From positions 48,143,231 to 48,207,230 of the forward strand of contig NC_133657.1 in assembly GCF_009905375.1 (NCBI RefSeq): DNA of 64,000 nt, written 5' to 3'. Source of the stretch: Apium graveolens (taxonomy: Eukaryota; Streptophyta; Magnoliopsida; Apiales; Apiaceae). Position numbers and translations under genes: made by a program. Below, in pieces: positions 1-12,471 of this stretch; position 1 is the stretch's first letter; each line of letters starts with the position of its first letter. The notes beneath the pieces were generated by a model. It worked only from the letters and a program-made list of their open reading frames with translations. It was not told the origin of the DNA and made no database searches.

Positions 1-176
1 AGCCTTGTGTTTTATTTCTTTGTGTTTTGATTTCTGTTTTGCTTTTATTCCGCACTTCTTGCAAAATCAAATACAATTATATATTAAGTAAGAATATTCT
101 TAAAATCAGGAAAAGAAGCCAGAATTACATTCAACCCCCCTTCTGTATTTCTTGTTGCATTGTTTGGGGAATAACA
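1..176 (+). repeat. 3' end of the 5' LTR of element A
   Basis: The last 176 nt of A's 5' LTR align with 47319-47490, the end of its 3' LTR, with a 4-nt indel and several substitutions. It contains the run of six C after TTCAA that all these copia LTRs share near their 3' end and closes with AATAACA. The rest of the LTR is outside the window. Confidence 0.93.
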
Positions 177-178
177 AT

Positions 179-190
179 TGGTATCAGAGC
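179..190 (+). other. Primer binding site (tRNA-iMet type) of A
   Basis: TGGTATCAGAGC starts two bases after the LTR end and is complementary to the 3' end of plant initiator methionine tRNA, the usual primer for plant copia elements. Confidence 0.95.
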
Positions 191-234
191 AAGCTCTTGA
201 AGTACGAAGAGTGTAAAGATCATCAATCAACAAG

Positions 235-1989
235 ATGAACAGAAAAGATGTTGGAGTAAAGATTCCATTTCTGGACAAAAAAAACTATCACCATTGGAAG
301 GTGAAGATGCACCTGCATCTCCTGTCTCAAGATGAAGCTTATGTGGACTGCACTGAAAAAGGTCCACATGTCCCTATGAGAGCTGCTACAGGAAATAAAG
401 CATCAGTCCCAAAGCCTCAAGCAGAATGGCCAGATCCAGATAAAGAACAAGTTCAAAAGGATAAGAAGGCCATGAACATTTTGTTTAATGGTGTTGACAG
501 TGATATATTTGACAACATCATTAACTGCAAGACTGCTAAGGATTTTGGGATACAATCCAAGTTATATGTGATGGAACTGAGCAGGTAAGGTAGAACAAGA
601 TGCAACTCTTGATTCAGCAATATGAGCATTTCCACAGTGCAGAAAGTGAATCACTCACTGATATTTTCAGTAAATTCCAAAAACTATTGATTGCTCTAAA
701 ATTGGATGGAAGGGTCTATCAAACAAAAGATTCAAATCTCAAATTCCCTAGATCTCTGCCAAAGGAATGGAAACCTATGATAGTCTTATTGAGAAATTCT
801 CAAGATTACAAGGAATTCACCTTGGATAGACTATATGGTATCCTAAAAACCTATGAGCTTGAAATAGAGCAAGATGATAAGATGGAGAAAGGAAAAAAGA
901 AAGGAGGATCCATTACATTGGTTGCTGAGCAAGAAAAGAGAAGGAGATAAAGGTTGAAGCTATTGAGTTTGCACCAAACCCTAGAGTTTGTGAAGGAAAG
1001 GAAAAAGGGCTAGTAGCTGAACATGAAGACCATTTTAGTCAAGATGACATGGATGAGCATCTTGCTTTTCTATCCAGGAGATTTTCCAAGCTCAAATTCA
1101 AGAAGAATTTTGGAGCAGCCAAGTCAAATAGAAACATGGTTGATAAGTCTAAGTTCAAATGTTTCAAGTGTGGCTTGGCAGGTCATTTTGCTAGTGAGTG
1201 TAGAAAGCATGATTATGATAAAAAGAAGTTTGAGAATGTTGATTATAAACATAAATACTTTGAGTTGCTCAAGCAAAAGGAAAGGGCTTTCATCACACAA
1301 GAAAATGACTGGGCTGCAGATGGATTGGAAGAGGATGAAGATACAAGCTATGTCAATCTAGCACTTATGGCCAAATCAGATGAAACAGAAACAAGTTCAT
1401 CAAGCAATCAGGTAATCACTACTAACCTAACACATTTAACTAAATCTGAGTGCAATGATGCCATCAATGATATCTCTACTGAATTATATCATTTGCGTGT
1501 AATTTTTAAATCCCTCACTGAGGAAAATACCAAAATTAAAGAAAACAACTTGTTTTTAAGTGAGAGGAATAATGTGCTAGAGTCTCAATTTATTGAATTT
1601 GAAAAATTGAGAATTGAATGCAAGATTGCTAAAGATGAACTAACTGAATCCTTAAAGAAAGAGGAGATTTTAAGAAAGCAACTTGAACGAGAATATGAAG
1701 TAATTAAGGCATGGAAATCATCTAGAGATGTCCATGCTCAAATTACTAAAGTTAAAAGTATGGAATCTTTTTGTGATGCAGCCTGGAAAAAGAGTAAGGA
1801 GAAACTGGATTCCAATCTGAAAGATGGTAACTTGACAGATGTTGATTCGACGGATGATGAGGATCATCCGTCGAATGAGAAAAAGGATCATCTGTCGAGT
1901 CAAACAAAGTCAGTTAGCAAATCTCAGTTAACTAAGCTTAATGTGAAGTATGGATCAGTTTCTAAGAACTTTGTTCAAGGAGAATCTAG
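235..1989 (+). pseudogene. gag: gag of A, 5' part (interrupted by B)
   Basis: Capsid/nucleocapsid polyprotein of a SIRE-type copia element. It starts at an ATG 45 nt after the PBS with a NYHHWKVKMHLHLL-type N-terminus and continues through a UBN2/DUF4219-like capsid region. A CCHC knuckle (CFKCGLAGHFASEC, about 1160-1202) and a long, probably coiled-coil region follow. Compared with C, the frame changes near 545-600 and again near 950-1049, so at least two frameshifts break it. A cluster of the CGACGGATGA motif at 1846-1900 includes a perfect inverted repeat. B is inserted at 1990, and the reading resumes at 16033. It is non-functional as it stands. Confidence 0.9.
1846..1900 (+). repeat. CGACGGATGA motif cluster in A gag
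   Basis: One forward and one reverse copy form a perfect 13-bp inverted repeat: TTCGACGGATGAT at 1846-1858 and its complement at 1863-1875, with a 4-nt loop GAGG. A third, diverged copy (CATCTGTCGA) lies at about 1889-1898. In frame it reads STDDE and HPS. Confidence 0.9.
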
Positions 1990-4676
1990 TTTTATTCCCA
2001 AGGAACTAACAATGAGATTTACAGAAGGGGGGTTGAAGGTAAATCTCAAAACTTTTTCAAGTTTTGAGCAGTTTTAAAAGCTAAGTGTATGATGAACAGA
2101 TGTGTGTGAATTGCTTTGAGTAGGTGCAGACAGATGTATATTCAAGACACAAATGTAAAGAACACAAAGGCTTTAAAAACTTTTCTGGTGGATTTGTTGT
2201 TCCACCAGAGATGTGTATTTCAGAAAATCTGTGATACAAAGAATTGTTCACAGCTGTTTCCTAGTACAAACTAGATGATTTTCTCTATATGTTTTTTCTA
2301 AACAGCTCTGGAAAATTCACACCTAATTACTAGGTGCAACTTGGTTTATATATCACCAAGTTTACAAGTGAAGACAAAGATAAAATGCAATTATAAAATA
2401 GTTCTTCTACTTCCTTGTTTGCACCAGAATGGAAATGCTACTTTTTCTTGATTCCTCCAAGAGGCTACTGTTGGATTTTTAATCGCAGCGGGGCATGGCA
2501 AAACACTTTTACACATATAAAATCCAAATAAAAGCATATAAATCGTGATAAAAACATAGGGATCGAATCTAACCTTTAAAATAATTCAGAGACAACGATC
2601 AGAGATCCTTAGCAGTTGCTCCTCAAGTGTGAAGCACTCCACCGGTATCCACCAAGAAAACGATGTTAAGGAGGAGGAAGGAGGTGGAGAGAATTGGATT
2701 TTCCAAACTTTTTGGGTTTTTGGGGTTCTCATGAAAATAGGGTCTATAATAGTATATTTATAGGCAAAAAAATTTCGCTGAAATTTTCCCATAAATAATA
2801 TTATTATTATCCCATTTATTATTCTCATTAATAATTAAAACACCCCTTAATTATTAATCCTTTTTCTAAACACTTTAGAAATAAATTCTCTCTCTTGATT
2901 TAATTTCCAAAAATTAAATCCTTTAATTAATTATATTAAGAACTTTTCTTAATTAATTTATAATCAATTAAATCTCATTTAATCAATTATTAAATTTGCC
3001 AATTAATTATTTATTTCATAAATAAATAATTATCAGCCATTATTAATTAATTCCTCCACCATTAAATCATTCTCTTTTTATGGTGTGACCCTGTAGGTTC
3101 AATATTAAGCCGGTAGTAGAAATAAATAATAATAAAACTATTTTATCATTATTTATATAAATTCTCTAATTTATTAAATATGATTAATTAATTAATCACA
3201 TTTATTCTACATCGTGAGGGATACTTCTCAGCATATCGCGACTATCCGGATAATATGAATTCACTGCTTAGAATACCAAGAACCTATTCAGTGAATAGTT
3301 ACCGTACAATAAACTCCTTCTACCCTATAATGTCCCGATTAAATACAAGGCATGGATCTCGTGTCAAGCCTATCTAATTTAATCACATGCTTACCATTTA
3401 CTATGCGTAGTTCTATGAAAATTAGAAACTCCTTTCTAATTTCATTTACTCTGGCCAGAGATTCCTGAACTAGCATAAGTGGATCAGCCTTGAACATTCG
3501 CTTCCTTCACTGGAAGGGGTAGATCCTTTATTGATCATACACTATCTTCGTGTACAAATTCCTATACCCAGTAGAGCCCTAATAATTGTCCCTGGAGACT
3601 AAGAACTAAACCAAAGCATAGTTCAGTATACACAAGATGACTATGATGACCTCAAGTCTAAGGATACTTGTACAACTATCACTATGTGAACAACTGCTGA
3701 CACGTGAGTGAACTCCATCAGTTTTTCAGCTGTGCGAGTCATGTTCAATGAACTTATTCCATAATAAGCACCTACATACTAGCTATAGTGTCACCACACA
3801 AATGTCTATGAGAACAGACATCCTTCATAATGAAGCAAGCATAGTATGTACCGATCTTTGCGGATTATTAATTACCAGTTAGTATTCCTATGATCTGTAA
3901 CTATTTAAGTTTAGAGTTATCATCTTTTAGGTCTCACTATTATGATCTCATCATAATCCATAAAAAGCTTTACTCTAAACTATGGTATATCTTATTTAAA
4001 CACTTAAATAGATAAAGCCCGTAATAAAAACAAAACAAGTCTTTTATTAATATCAATGAAATCAAAACAGATTACACAGGAAGTTATTCCTAAATCCTAA
4101 TACATGATTGGACTTAGGACATATTCCTTTCAGCTACCACATTCCAATTTACTCTGTCAACCCATGTGCCTCTGTCAGCTTATGAATTATCATTATTAAC
4201 TGCTATGGAACTGAGCATCCGTTGAAGCTTTCATCCATCGATGCTTTAGTGACATCCGATGATGCTTTAACAGCTGAAGCTTTATCTGTTGATGCACTCA
4301 TCCGTTGATGGATGTTATCCGTTGATGGTTTAGAGATATCCGTTGAAGCTTTGTTTCTCATCCGCTGAAGGCCTTTAATCTATCAGTTGATACTACTTCA
4401 TTTATACAAAATTACAAGGCATGAAATATTTACAATTAGCCCTCCTATTTGCATATCCACTAGTAGTCAACATGACTTATAATTTCCCATAACTTCTAAG
4501 AATTATAACTTAAATACAGAGACTATAATGTGCTACAATACTAAACTTATATCTAAGTAAAGCTACTCCATCAACGGATAGCCAAAGTGGTCTTATCCGT
4601 TGAGGCTACAAACACTAGATTTCTACTTAAGTATTTTGTTTAACTTATCATCAAACTAATACATATATTCCTAACA
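1990..4676 (-). repeat. 3' LTR of B, split by a solo LTR
   Basis: It matches 14950-16027 once the insert 2469-4132 is removed. The terminal TG has become TT at 1990-1991. About 60 nt present in the other LTR (15367-15428) are absent here. A TATATAAA on the minus strand lies at 2345-2352. A hairpin with stem CTGGTGGA/TCCACCAG lies at 2185-2208. Clusters of the ATCCGTTG motif occur at about 4216-4370 and 4570-4605. Confidence 0.92.
2469..4132 (-). mobile_element. Solo LTR of the E family
   Basis: A 1664-bp sequence starting TGTTGG and ending CTTTCA is flanked by the 5-bp duplication GCTAC (2464-2468 and 4133-4137) and closely resembles both LTRs of E (21486-23138, 41015-42666). No internal sequence or second LTR is present, so it is a solo LTR left by LTR-LTR recombination. 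It carries the same perfect 12-bp AT-rich inverted repeat (3005-3031) as the E LTRs. Orientation follows E. Confidence 0.95.
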
Positions 4677-4690
4677 ATCTCCCCCTATTT
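4677..4690 (-). other. Polypurine tract of B
   Basis: Directly inside the 3' LTR, the minus strand reads AAATAGGGGGAGAT, the plus-strand DNA primer. A and C carry AATTGGGGGAGAT at the same place. Confidence 0.9.
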
Positions 4691-4864
4691 ATGTCTACTA
4701 GAATTGTAGGCATAAATTCAGGGTTAACTTGATGATAACAAAACACTTAACAAATATATGAGTTGAAACCAAGTAGAATTTCAAAAGTGTTGCAAAAGTG
4801 TATATACTGAGATAGAATTGAAGATTTACAGTGTTTCTAAGGGTGCTCCTTTAGTCTGAGAAAA

Positions 4865-7800
4865 TCATTTTCTTTTCCTTTGTTCCCTTGTTTTCTTCCC
4901 TAGCCTCCTGTCATTTTCCTCTACTTGGAGTTGGATTTGTTTGTAGAATTCAGCTTCATCTTCTTCACTGATATCCAACTTAGATTGCATGTCCTTGAGA
5001 GTTTCATTACTAGCAATTTTAAGCTGGTCTTCAACTCTGAAAAATATTCTGACTCCTTTATTGTCTCTGAACTCCATCAACCAATGAGGTGATTTATGAA
5101 TTGTAATTCCATGCTCAGGGATGAGTAATGTTCTAGGCAAGGAATTTGACTCCCGCCAATTCTTCCTTATGCTGGCAATCTTGTTGAGAATCTCAGTTTT
5201 GGCAGTCCTGGTAAAGCCAGTATCCCTTTTCATAGCTGAGTAGACTCTAATCAAAGTAGAATAGCCATCACTTAGATTTCTTTGAAGAGGCCAAGTGCTT
5301 TCCCCACTTCCTTTATACTTGAACACTAGCCTTTCTGGTAGCTGTCCATAGGCATTTATTCCCCTTACTTCCTCCAGCTCATCCAGGAAGAGTTCAATAT
5401 CTGTATATTTTTTTATATCATAAATGTGAACATAATCATCCTTTGAGGCTTGTGGCTTAGGCTTAGGTTTATGTTTCTGAGTGAATTTCCTTGAGCTTAG
5501 GGGAGGTGTTGATTTGGAATTTCTTTTCATTTCCTTTGGTGGTGGAGAAGTAGTTAAGAAGGAAGGCAATTTTATGGTGTCTCAATCAATAGGTTCCTCT
5601 TTAGGGATGATTGGTTCACCATGGACATTTATACTGGGATCAGCAATAAAAGGTTCAGGAATGGAAGGTAGTGATTTAGATTTTGATTGGGTTTCCTCAG
5701 TGTTATCTTCACTCTTCCTTTTTGCCTTAGCCTTCTTTTTGTTCCTTTTCTGCCATTCCTTTCTTTCCTCATTTCTTTCCTTCACACTCTCATCAACAAT
5801 ATTCCCCATATCCACATTTATGCTTTCAATCTTGTTTCCTTCACTCTTGTCTTCAATCTTCTTCATTTCTTCAATTTGACTTGACTTTAGCTGTTTTTCA
5901 AGCTTTGCTTGTGCTCTTTTGTCAGCCTTCAGCTTTTTAGCTTCTTCATTTAACCTCATGGTTTCTTCCCTCTTGGCTATTGAGAATTTGGATGTCCTTG
6001 CATCACACAGATACTCTTTCCCTCTCTATAGATGATAGCCATTTTCATTCTTTCCACTACATCCTTGGTATCTTTGTGCTTTATGATATTGCCACCCAAA
6101 ACTTTGTCTTTATCAGGCTTTGGAAGAGGAAAATCCACTTCTTTTAGTTGAGTAAAGCTTAGAGGTTTCTTTGTAGAGTCCTTGTTGAATCTAGTGGTTG
6201 GCTTGAGTACCATGGGCTTCAGGTTCCTTAAAGAAGTTTCTCCAACCTTATTCCTCCTTACTGGCTTGTGCTCCATAATGATTGGCTCAACTTTTGTGCT
6301 ATATTTCACAGATAAGGATTTTGTAGTTGTGGAGCCAAACACTTGTTGCATCATTTCATCAATTCTTCTCATTTGCTCTTTCACCTTCATCTCAGCTGCT
6401 GCTAGCTGGATTAGATCAATTCCATCAAGCTTTCCTTTGATTTGAAGTGTTGGAGAAGTAGTGATGGCAGGAACTAGCACTTTGGATATTTGAATGTGTG
6501 TAGATGGCTCCCCTTCCCTTTTCCCTATATTCTCCCCCTTTTTGTTATCATCAAGGAGAGGGGTCAAGCCCTGTGCTTTAGCCAGTTGCACTAGAAGACT
6601 AGTCTGAGACTATTGATTGTGAAGAATAGTGACCATAGAGTTTTCAATAACTTGAACTCTTTCCTCCAATTTGGCCATCTTCTTTTCAGCATCTGATTCT
6701 CTTCTCAGTCTCAGTAACAGTTCATGCATGGTACCGAAGGGCATGATTAAATCCAGCTTCTCAGTATTGTAGGACTTCAAGTCAGCTATATCCTTCTTGA
6801 GTTCATCCACACTTAGATTCTGTCTTAATTGTTGTAGCTTCATGAGATGTAGAGAATCTAAGTGGGCTTGGAGAATGGCCTTGATACCAGCATTGGAAGT
6901 TTCCTGAATTGCCTTCTGGATAGCCATAACTTGTTTGACTAAGGATACATTGAAATGCCCTGGTGTAGACTCCTTTGTCAATGCCCATTCAGGTAACTCT
7001 GGAATAGAACTTGGGCCTTCATCTCACCCTAAGTTCATGATTCCATCAAAAGAATCAGAGTCATCATCATTAGAATTTACTCCAAATTCTTCAGATGGCT
7101 CACCAGCTGTAGAAAGCATCATATTAACAGCAGATTTATCCCTTTGTAGAGATTCTGAAGTATGTACTAGGTTTAAAGTCTTTTCTGCCTCCTCATTGCC
7201 CTGAGTAGCCAACAGTTGATAGGTTGACAGAGGATGAGTAAAAGTGTCAGCATCCAAGGAAATGTTATCAATTTCAGCTCTGTAATATTGCTGAAATTGT
7301 CTTTTCTTGTCAGCATCATCCACAATCATTGACTCACTAGCAATGGCTGGATCCACCCTTATACCTCATGTACCTGCTTTTCTCTCAATTTCTCTCTTTT
7401 CTTGCATCAGGGGCTCCCCCTGGCTCACACTCCTCACACCCTCACCTTCACCTACTAAGGTGGTACTCCTCTCACTTTCTTTTGCCATGCTGGAAGAAAT
7501 AGCATGCATATTTAGACTCTCAAGCTCTCCTTTTTCCTGGGAGCAACCCAGCCTCTCACTCAAGTTTTCACTCCCTTCCCTCAACCCTAGAAGTGATTGT
7601 ACAGTAACCATGTCTTCTACACTTGGAGTTAATTCAGTTGTTTGTGTAGAGACTATCAACGGATAAGGAATATCCGTTGAGGTTGAAACTGATGGTATCA
7701 ATGGATAATTGTTGTTAAGCTTATCCGTTGAAGAACAACCACTTGTCAACGGATGAAGGATATCCGTTGAAGAAGGAAAGGAAGTAGAAATTGAAAGTGA

Positions 7801-9423
7801 CATAATTGTTGAATCTGTGTGGATTGATTTTAATTTAGGTGACACAGATTCTTCAACTAAGTCTGAAAGAATTTGCTGATGATCCAACAAATCATCTAAA
7901 AGATGATGATCACCAGTATTTGAGTGGGGCTCCTCCCTGAGTTGTAAAGAGGGAGAATCAGGAATTGATGTGAATATCATGTCCACATCCAGAGATGGTG
8001 ATGGAGAATTTGGTGGTTGGTGTGTGTCAATTTTGAGAGAATGGGGATGTGACTCCACATTTATTGGAGTCACATCAAGCTAAATTTATGAAGGCATATA
8101 TACGGGTGGTTGTATCTATGCAGTGTGTGCACCCTGTGTTGAAACTAGGGTTTTGACCTTCTTTCTTCTTATGAAGGCTTTTACAGGTGAGTGTGTGGCT
8201 TCAGTGTCCCTCCCTCTTTTGTTTTGTGTCCCTAGTTGGGGACTATTTTCAATAGCTGCACCCTTTTGGGAGGATGCAACTAGGGATGAGTTTGAATCCT
8301 TTTCAACCACCACAGTCTTTTGAGAAACTGTGGCTTGGCTAGCTTGGGTACCACTCATCTCTCCTAAATTATTCTGGGGGTTTTCTTGATATTCACCCCT
8401 CCCCTCACCACTAACACCCTGTTCACTCCCCTCAGGGTTTATGGTAGTTGTTACAACTGTTGTCTTTTGAGAGACAATATAGGTGGCTTTCTTTGACTTG
8501 GATTTTGAAACTTTAGGTTTGGTGGCCTTGGTAGGAATCTGTTGGGGCATTAACACAGATTACATGGCCACACTTGAAGGCAAAGAAATGATGGGGTTGG
8601 AAGTAGTAGGAGTTGAAGAAGTATTTACCTCACTTACCTGAGGTGCATCCATGATTGGTAAGTATACCAATGGCACTTTATTGTTGAGGTCAATCCGTAC
8701 AAGGTCTGCAAGGACCCTCTTCTCTTGTGCCCAGCATTTGAGTTTATTACTCTCATTATTTATGACCAAACCTTCAGCAACATGGTTAGCCAATAACATA
8801 AAGAATCTAGCATAGTAGATGTTATGAGGTCTATTAGCCTTGTTACCTAACCTAGTACCCAATTCTAGCATAACATAGTTGCTAAAATTATAGTACCTAT
8901 CAGAAACCAGCATATAGAGCATATTAACAAGAGCTGAAGTTATTGCATCAAAATTACTAATTTTCCCAAAGAAAACCTTGATAAAGGCATCACTGAGAAA
9001 ACTCCATTCTTTCCTAAGGCCTTTTCTCTTAATAATCCCTAAACTAGTAGAATCAAGGGAATAGCCTATGGAATCTAACATGCTAGATACATCATTATCA
9101 GTGTATGGTGTCATGGCATTGTTTTCAGGTAATTTAAAACAGGACTGTATATCATCACAGTTAATACAGTAACCCTTACCTTTGAGAGAGAAGGAGATGG
9201 TCATATTAGTGGGGTTGAACTCAGCAGTTGTCCAAATCTCCTCAACTACCTCACAGTAAATCATTGGGGCTTCCAGCATTGCATAGCTCAGTTTGCAGTT
9301 TTTGATGAAATCCATCATCTTGTGATAATCTGAGTGGGCTTCATTCTTTTCCACCAAAGCTACGAAATTGTTTTTCTCATAGACAAACCTAGATTGGGAC
9401 ATTATCTTTACTACTGGTGCCAT
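4865..9423 (-). pseudogene. Third ORF of B (long accessory ORF after pol)
   Basis: Homologue of the 1521-codon third ORF of C. It starts with the same MAPVVKIMSQ N-terminus at 9423 and ends with the same basic C-terminus at 4865. In-frame stops occur near 8560, 8116, 7366, 7024 and 6592, and a frameshift lies near 5965. A further TGA near 5580 replaces a Trp codon that is TGG in A and C. The order is a conserved N-terminal domain of about 260 residues, a Ser/Thr/Pro-rich region, the ATCCGTTG motif cluster (7650-7770), a heptad-like coiled coil (6980-6610) and a conserved Lys-rich C-terminal domain. I see no signal peptide or membrane segment, so an envelope role is not supported. Function is unknown. 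Confidence 0.85.
7650..7770 (-). repeat. CAACGGATA/ATCCGTTG motif cluster in B third ORF
   Basis: Alternating forward (ATCAACGGAT, GTCAACGGAT) and reverse (ATATCCGTTGA, TTATCCGTTGA) copies lie in the Ser/Thr-rich part of the ORF. This is the same position as the CGACGGAT clusters of A (43290-43405) and C (32840-32955). Confidence 0.88.
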
Positions 9424-9981
9424 TGTTGTGGGTAGAAGTTACAGAGAAAAGTTGAGAGTTTGGGGAGAGAAAGAGAGTAAAAGCTTTTGAAAATTGCAAG
9501 AAAGCGTAAAGTGAAAATAAGAATTCAAAGAGGCTTTTATACTTTCTCAAATTAAAATATAAAAAGAATGATTAAACAATATTTTTAAGTAAATTACAGC
9601 TGTTTGAGAATAAAAAAAACTGTATGTATTCTAAAAACTGCCTTTAATACAAATACATACAACTGTATATATATATTTGTATCAACAGTTAAGAAAATAG
9701 AATCAACGGCTGTGACTCGCTCAAAACGACTGATGTGACAGTTCAACGGATGAGGTAAACGGTCATCCGTTGAAGACTAACACAGTTTTATCCGTTGAAG
9801 GATAAAATTACCAGAAATGTATTTGTCTTTCAACGGATAATGGACATCCGTTGATAGAACAACTTTGACTTTCAACGGATAGGGAATATCCATAGATAGA
9901 ATGAGCTTTACTTAAAGCCAACTTTGTTCTTGCAACAAATTCATTTCAGGCTACAAAACAAATTACAATAAGGACATGAAT
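9424..9981 (-). promoter_or_regulatory. Pol-ORF3 spacer of B with motif cluster and TATAAAA
   Basis: Non-coding spacer. At 9735-9895 it holds alternating CAACGGAT and ATCCGTTGA copies. A minus-strand TATAAAA at 9535-9541 lies 112-118 nt before the third-ORF ATG (9423). A and C have the same arrangement at almost the same distance. A promoter is inferred from position and conservation only. Confidence 0.6.
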
Positions 9982-12457
9982 TTAGGAATAATTAAGCATA
10001 CCTAGCTCACTTACCAATCTTGTGAATGTTGATTCATCAAGTGGCTTGGTAAATATGTCTGCAATTTATTTTTTACTTGGAACAAAATGAAGTTCCACTG
10101 TACCATTCATCACATGTTCCCTTATGAAGTGGTACTTGATGTCAATGTGCTTGGTTCTTGAATGCTGCACTGGATTTTCAGTAATGGCAATGGCACTTGT
10201 GTTGTCACAGAATATTGAATTTTGTCAACATTCAGCCCATAGTCAAATAGTTGATTTCTCATCCATAATATCTGTGCACAGCAACTACCAGCAGCAATGT
10301 ACTCAGCCTCAACTGTTGATGTAGAAACAAAATTTTGCTTCTTGCTGAACCATGAAACAAGCTTATTCCCTAGAAATTGACAGGTGCCAGTTGTACTTTT
10401 CCTGTCTATCTTGCAACCTACATAATCTGCATCTGAGTAGCCAATTAGATCAAAACCAGACTCTCTAGGGTACCAAATTCCTAGATTTGGAGTCCCTTTG
10501 AGATATCTGAAAATTCTTTTAATAGCAACTAAGTGAGATTTTCTAGGATCAGCTTGAAATCTAGCACAAAGACATGTAGCAAACATTATATCAGGTCTAC
10601 TAGCAGTTAAATATAGAAGTGAACCAACCATGCCTCTATAGCTTGTAATGTCCACAAACTTTCCAGCCTTGTTTAATTCAAGCTTAGTGGCAGTGGCCAT
10701 GGGAGTTTTTACAGATGAATATTCCATTAAGTCAAACTTCTTTAAAAGATCATAAATATATTTAGTTTGACTAATGAAAATTCCACCACTAACTTGTTTA
10801 ACTTGTAAACCAAGAAAATAAGTTAGCTCTCCCATCATGCTCATTTCATATTTACTTTGCATTAACTTAGCAAACTTTTTATAAAGTTTATCATCTGTAG
10901 AACCAAATATAATATCATCTACATAAATTTGAACAAGTATTGTAGAGCCATTAACATTTCTAAGAAAAGAGTTTTGTCAACAGTACCTTTTGTGAAGTAA
11001 TTATCTAGGAGAAATTTTGACAAAGTCTCATATCAGGCTCTAGGTGCTTGCTTTAGTCCATAGAGTGCTTTCAACAGATAATACACATGGTCTGGAAAAT
11101 TTGGATCTTCAAACCCTGGAGGTTGACTCACATAGACTTCTTCCTCCAATTCTCCATTCAGAAATACACTTTTGACATCCATTTGATAGACTTTGAAATT
11201 AGCATGGGCTGCATAGGCTAGAAAAATTCTGATGGCTTCAAGTCTTGCAACAGGAGCAAATGTCTCATCAAAATCTATTCCCTCTTGTTGAGAGTAGTCC
11301 TTGGCAACCAATCTAGTTTTATTCCTTATGACAATGCCATTTTCATCCATCTTGTTTCTGAATACCCATTTTGTGTCAATAGAACTCTTGTTCTTTGGCT
11401 TGGATACCAGATCCATTCTTTGTTCCTCTCAAATTGGTTTAGCTCCTCTTGCATTGCTAAAATTCAATCTGGATCCAATAGAGCTTCTTCCACTCTCTTA
11501 GGTTCCTCCTCTGATAGAAAACTATTGTATAGACATTCATCTTGAGTAGCCCTTCTAGTTTGCACTTTAGATGTTGCATCACCAATAATCAGTTCAAAGG
11601 GATGATTCTTGGTCTATTTCCTTTGAGGTGGTAGATTAGCTCTAGATGAGGTGGCCTCAATGTTGTCATGATGTGAGATAGAGTGTTGATTAGTTGAAAC
11701 TCCCCCTGAGTTGTTGGTCCTTTGCAAGGAACTGGGAGTTCTATCAACTGATGATGTAATTTGATTATCCGTTGATGTACTATGATCAACGGATGCTTCA
11801 TTATGTACTTCAACAGATGATGTACTTTGTCTTTCAACGGATGCTGAGTTATGTCTTTCAACTGATGCAATATTTTGTGCATTATCCAAAGGCAAAATTT
11901 GAATCCTTTTTGAAGTGTCTTCTCCATCATTCTCATATTCACTATCATCACAGTATATCTCAATGTTGTCAAATTTGAGTCCTTCATGATGTCCCTCATC
12001 TGTTAGTCCATCAATCTTTTTATCATCAAACACAACATGCACAGATTCCATAACAATGTTGGTTCTTAGATTGTTAAGTGATTGATTCTGCATCTGTAGA
12101 GTTTAAGTCAGCCAAGTACACATTCCCTTTTCTAACTCCAGTTAGAACCACTTTGTTGTCCTTCTTACTGGTAACAACACAGGCTTCAGAATTGAAGGAA
12201 ACATTATTCCCTCTGTCACATAGTTGACTGATGCTCAATAGATTGTGTTTGAGACCATCAACTAATGCAACTTCATCAATGATGATATTTTCCTTTGAAA
12301 TCAAGCCATATCCCATAGTGAACTCTTTGCTGTCATCTCCAAAGGTTATGCTAGGGCCAGATCTCTCCTGGAACTTTGTGAGCAGGGTGAAATCTCCTGT
12401 CATGTGCCTTGAACAACCACTGTCCAAGTACCATAGATTCCTTCTTTTTCCCTGCAC
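9982..12457 (-). pseudogene. pol: pol of B: protease, RT, RNase H; integrase deleted
   Basis: On the minus strand it begins with the protease region (WYLDSGCSRHMTGD, near 12440-12390). After the DLNSTDAES stretch (about 12080) the sequence jumps to the post-integrase NLRTNIV region. The GAG-pre-integrase zinc motif and the whole integrase core, about 0.85 kb in C, are therefore missing. Next come the linker with ATCCGTTG motifs (11745-11865), RT (11416-10862 region, YVDD near 10915) and RNase H (10400-9982, ending in a GMLNYS-type terminus). Stops include TAG at about 11614 in place of Trp, TGA at about 11033 in place of Trp, and frameshifts near 12080, 10970 and 10215. The first codon in this frame is GTG, not ATG. 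Confidence 0.88.
11745..11865 (-). repeat. ATCCGTTG motif cluster in the B integrase-RT linker
   Basis: Plus-strand text has TTATCCGTTGATG, ATCAACGGATGC, TTCAACAGATGATG and TTCAACGGATGC in succession, plus diverged copies. It is positioned as in A (18090-18175) and C (28748-28860). Confidence 0.85.
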
Positions 12458-12471
12458 ACAACAAAATCAAA

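Noticed and set aside
179..190. tRNA gene fragment
   Set aside because: TGGTATCAGAGC is the complement of a tRNA 3' end at a retrotransposon PBS; no cloverleaf surrounds it. The same holds at 14936, 24843 and 41002.
5481..5879. Plus-strand ORF of 132 codons
   Set aside because: It is the antisense shadow of the Lys-rich end of B's third ORF; its hydrophobic composition comes from reading Lys/Glu codons backwards.
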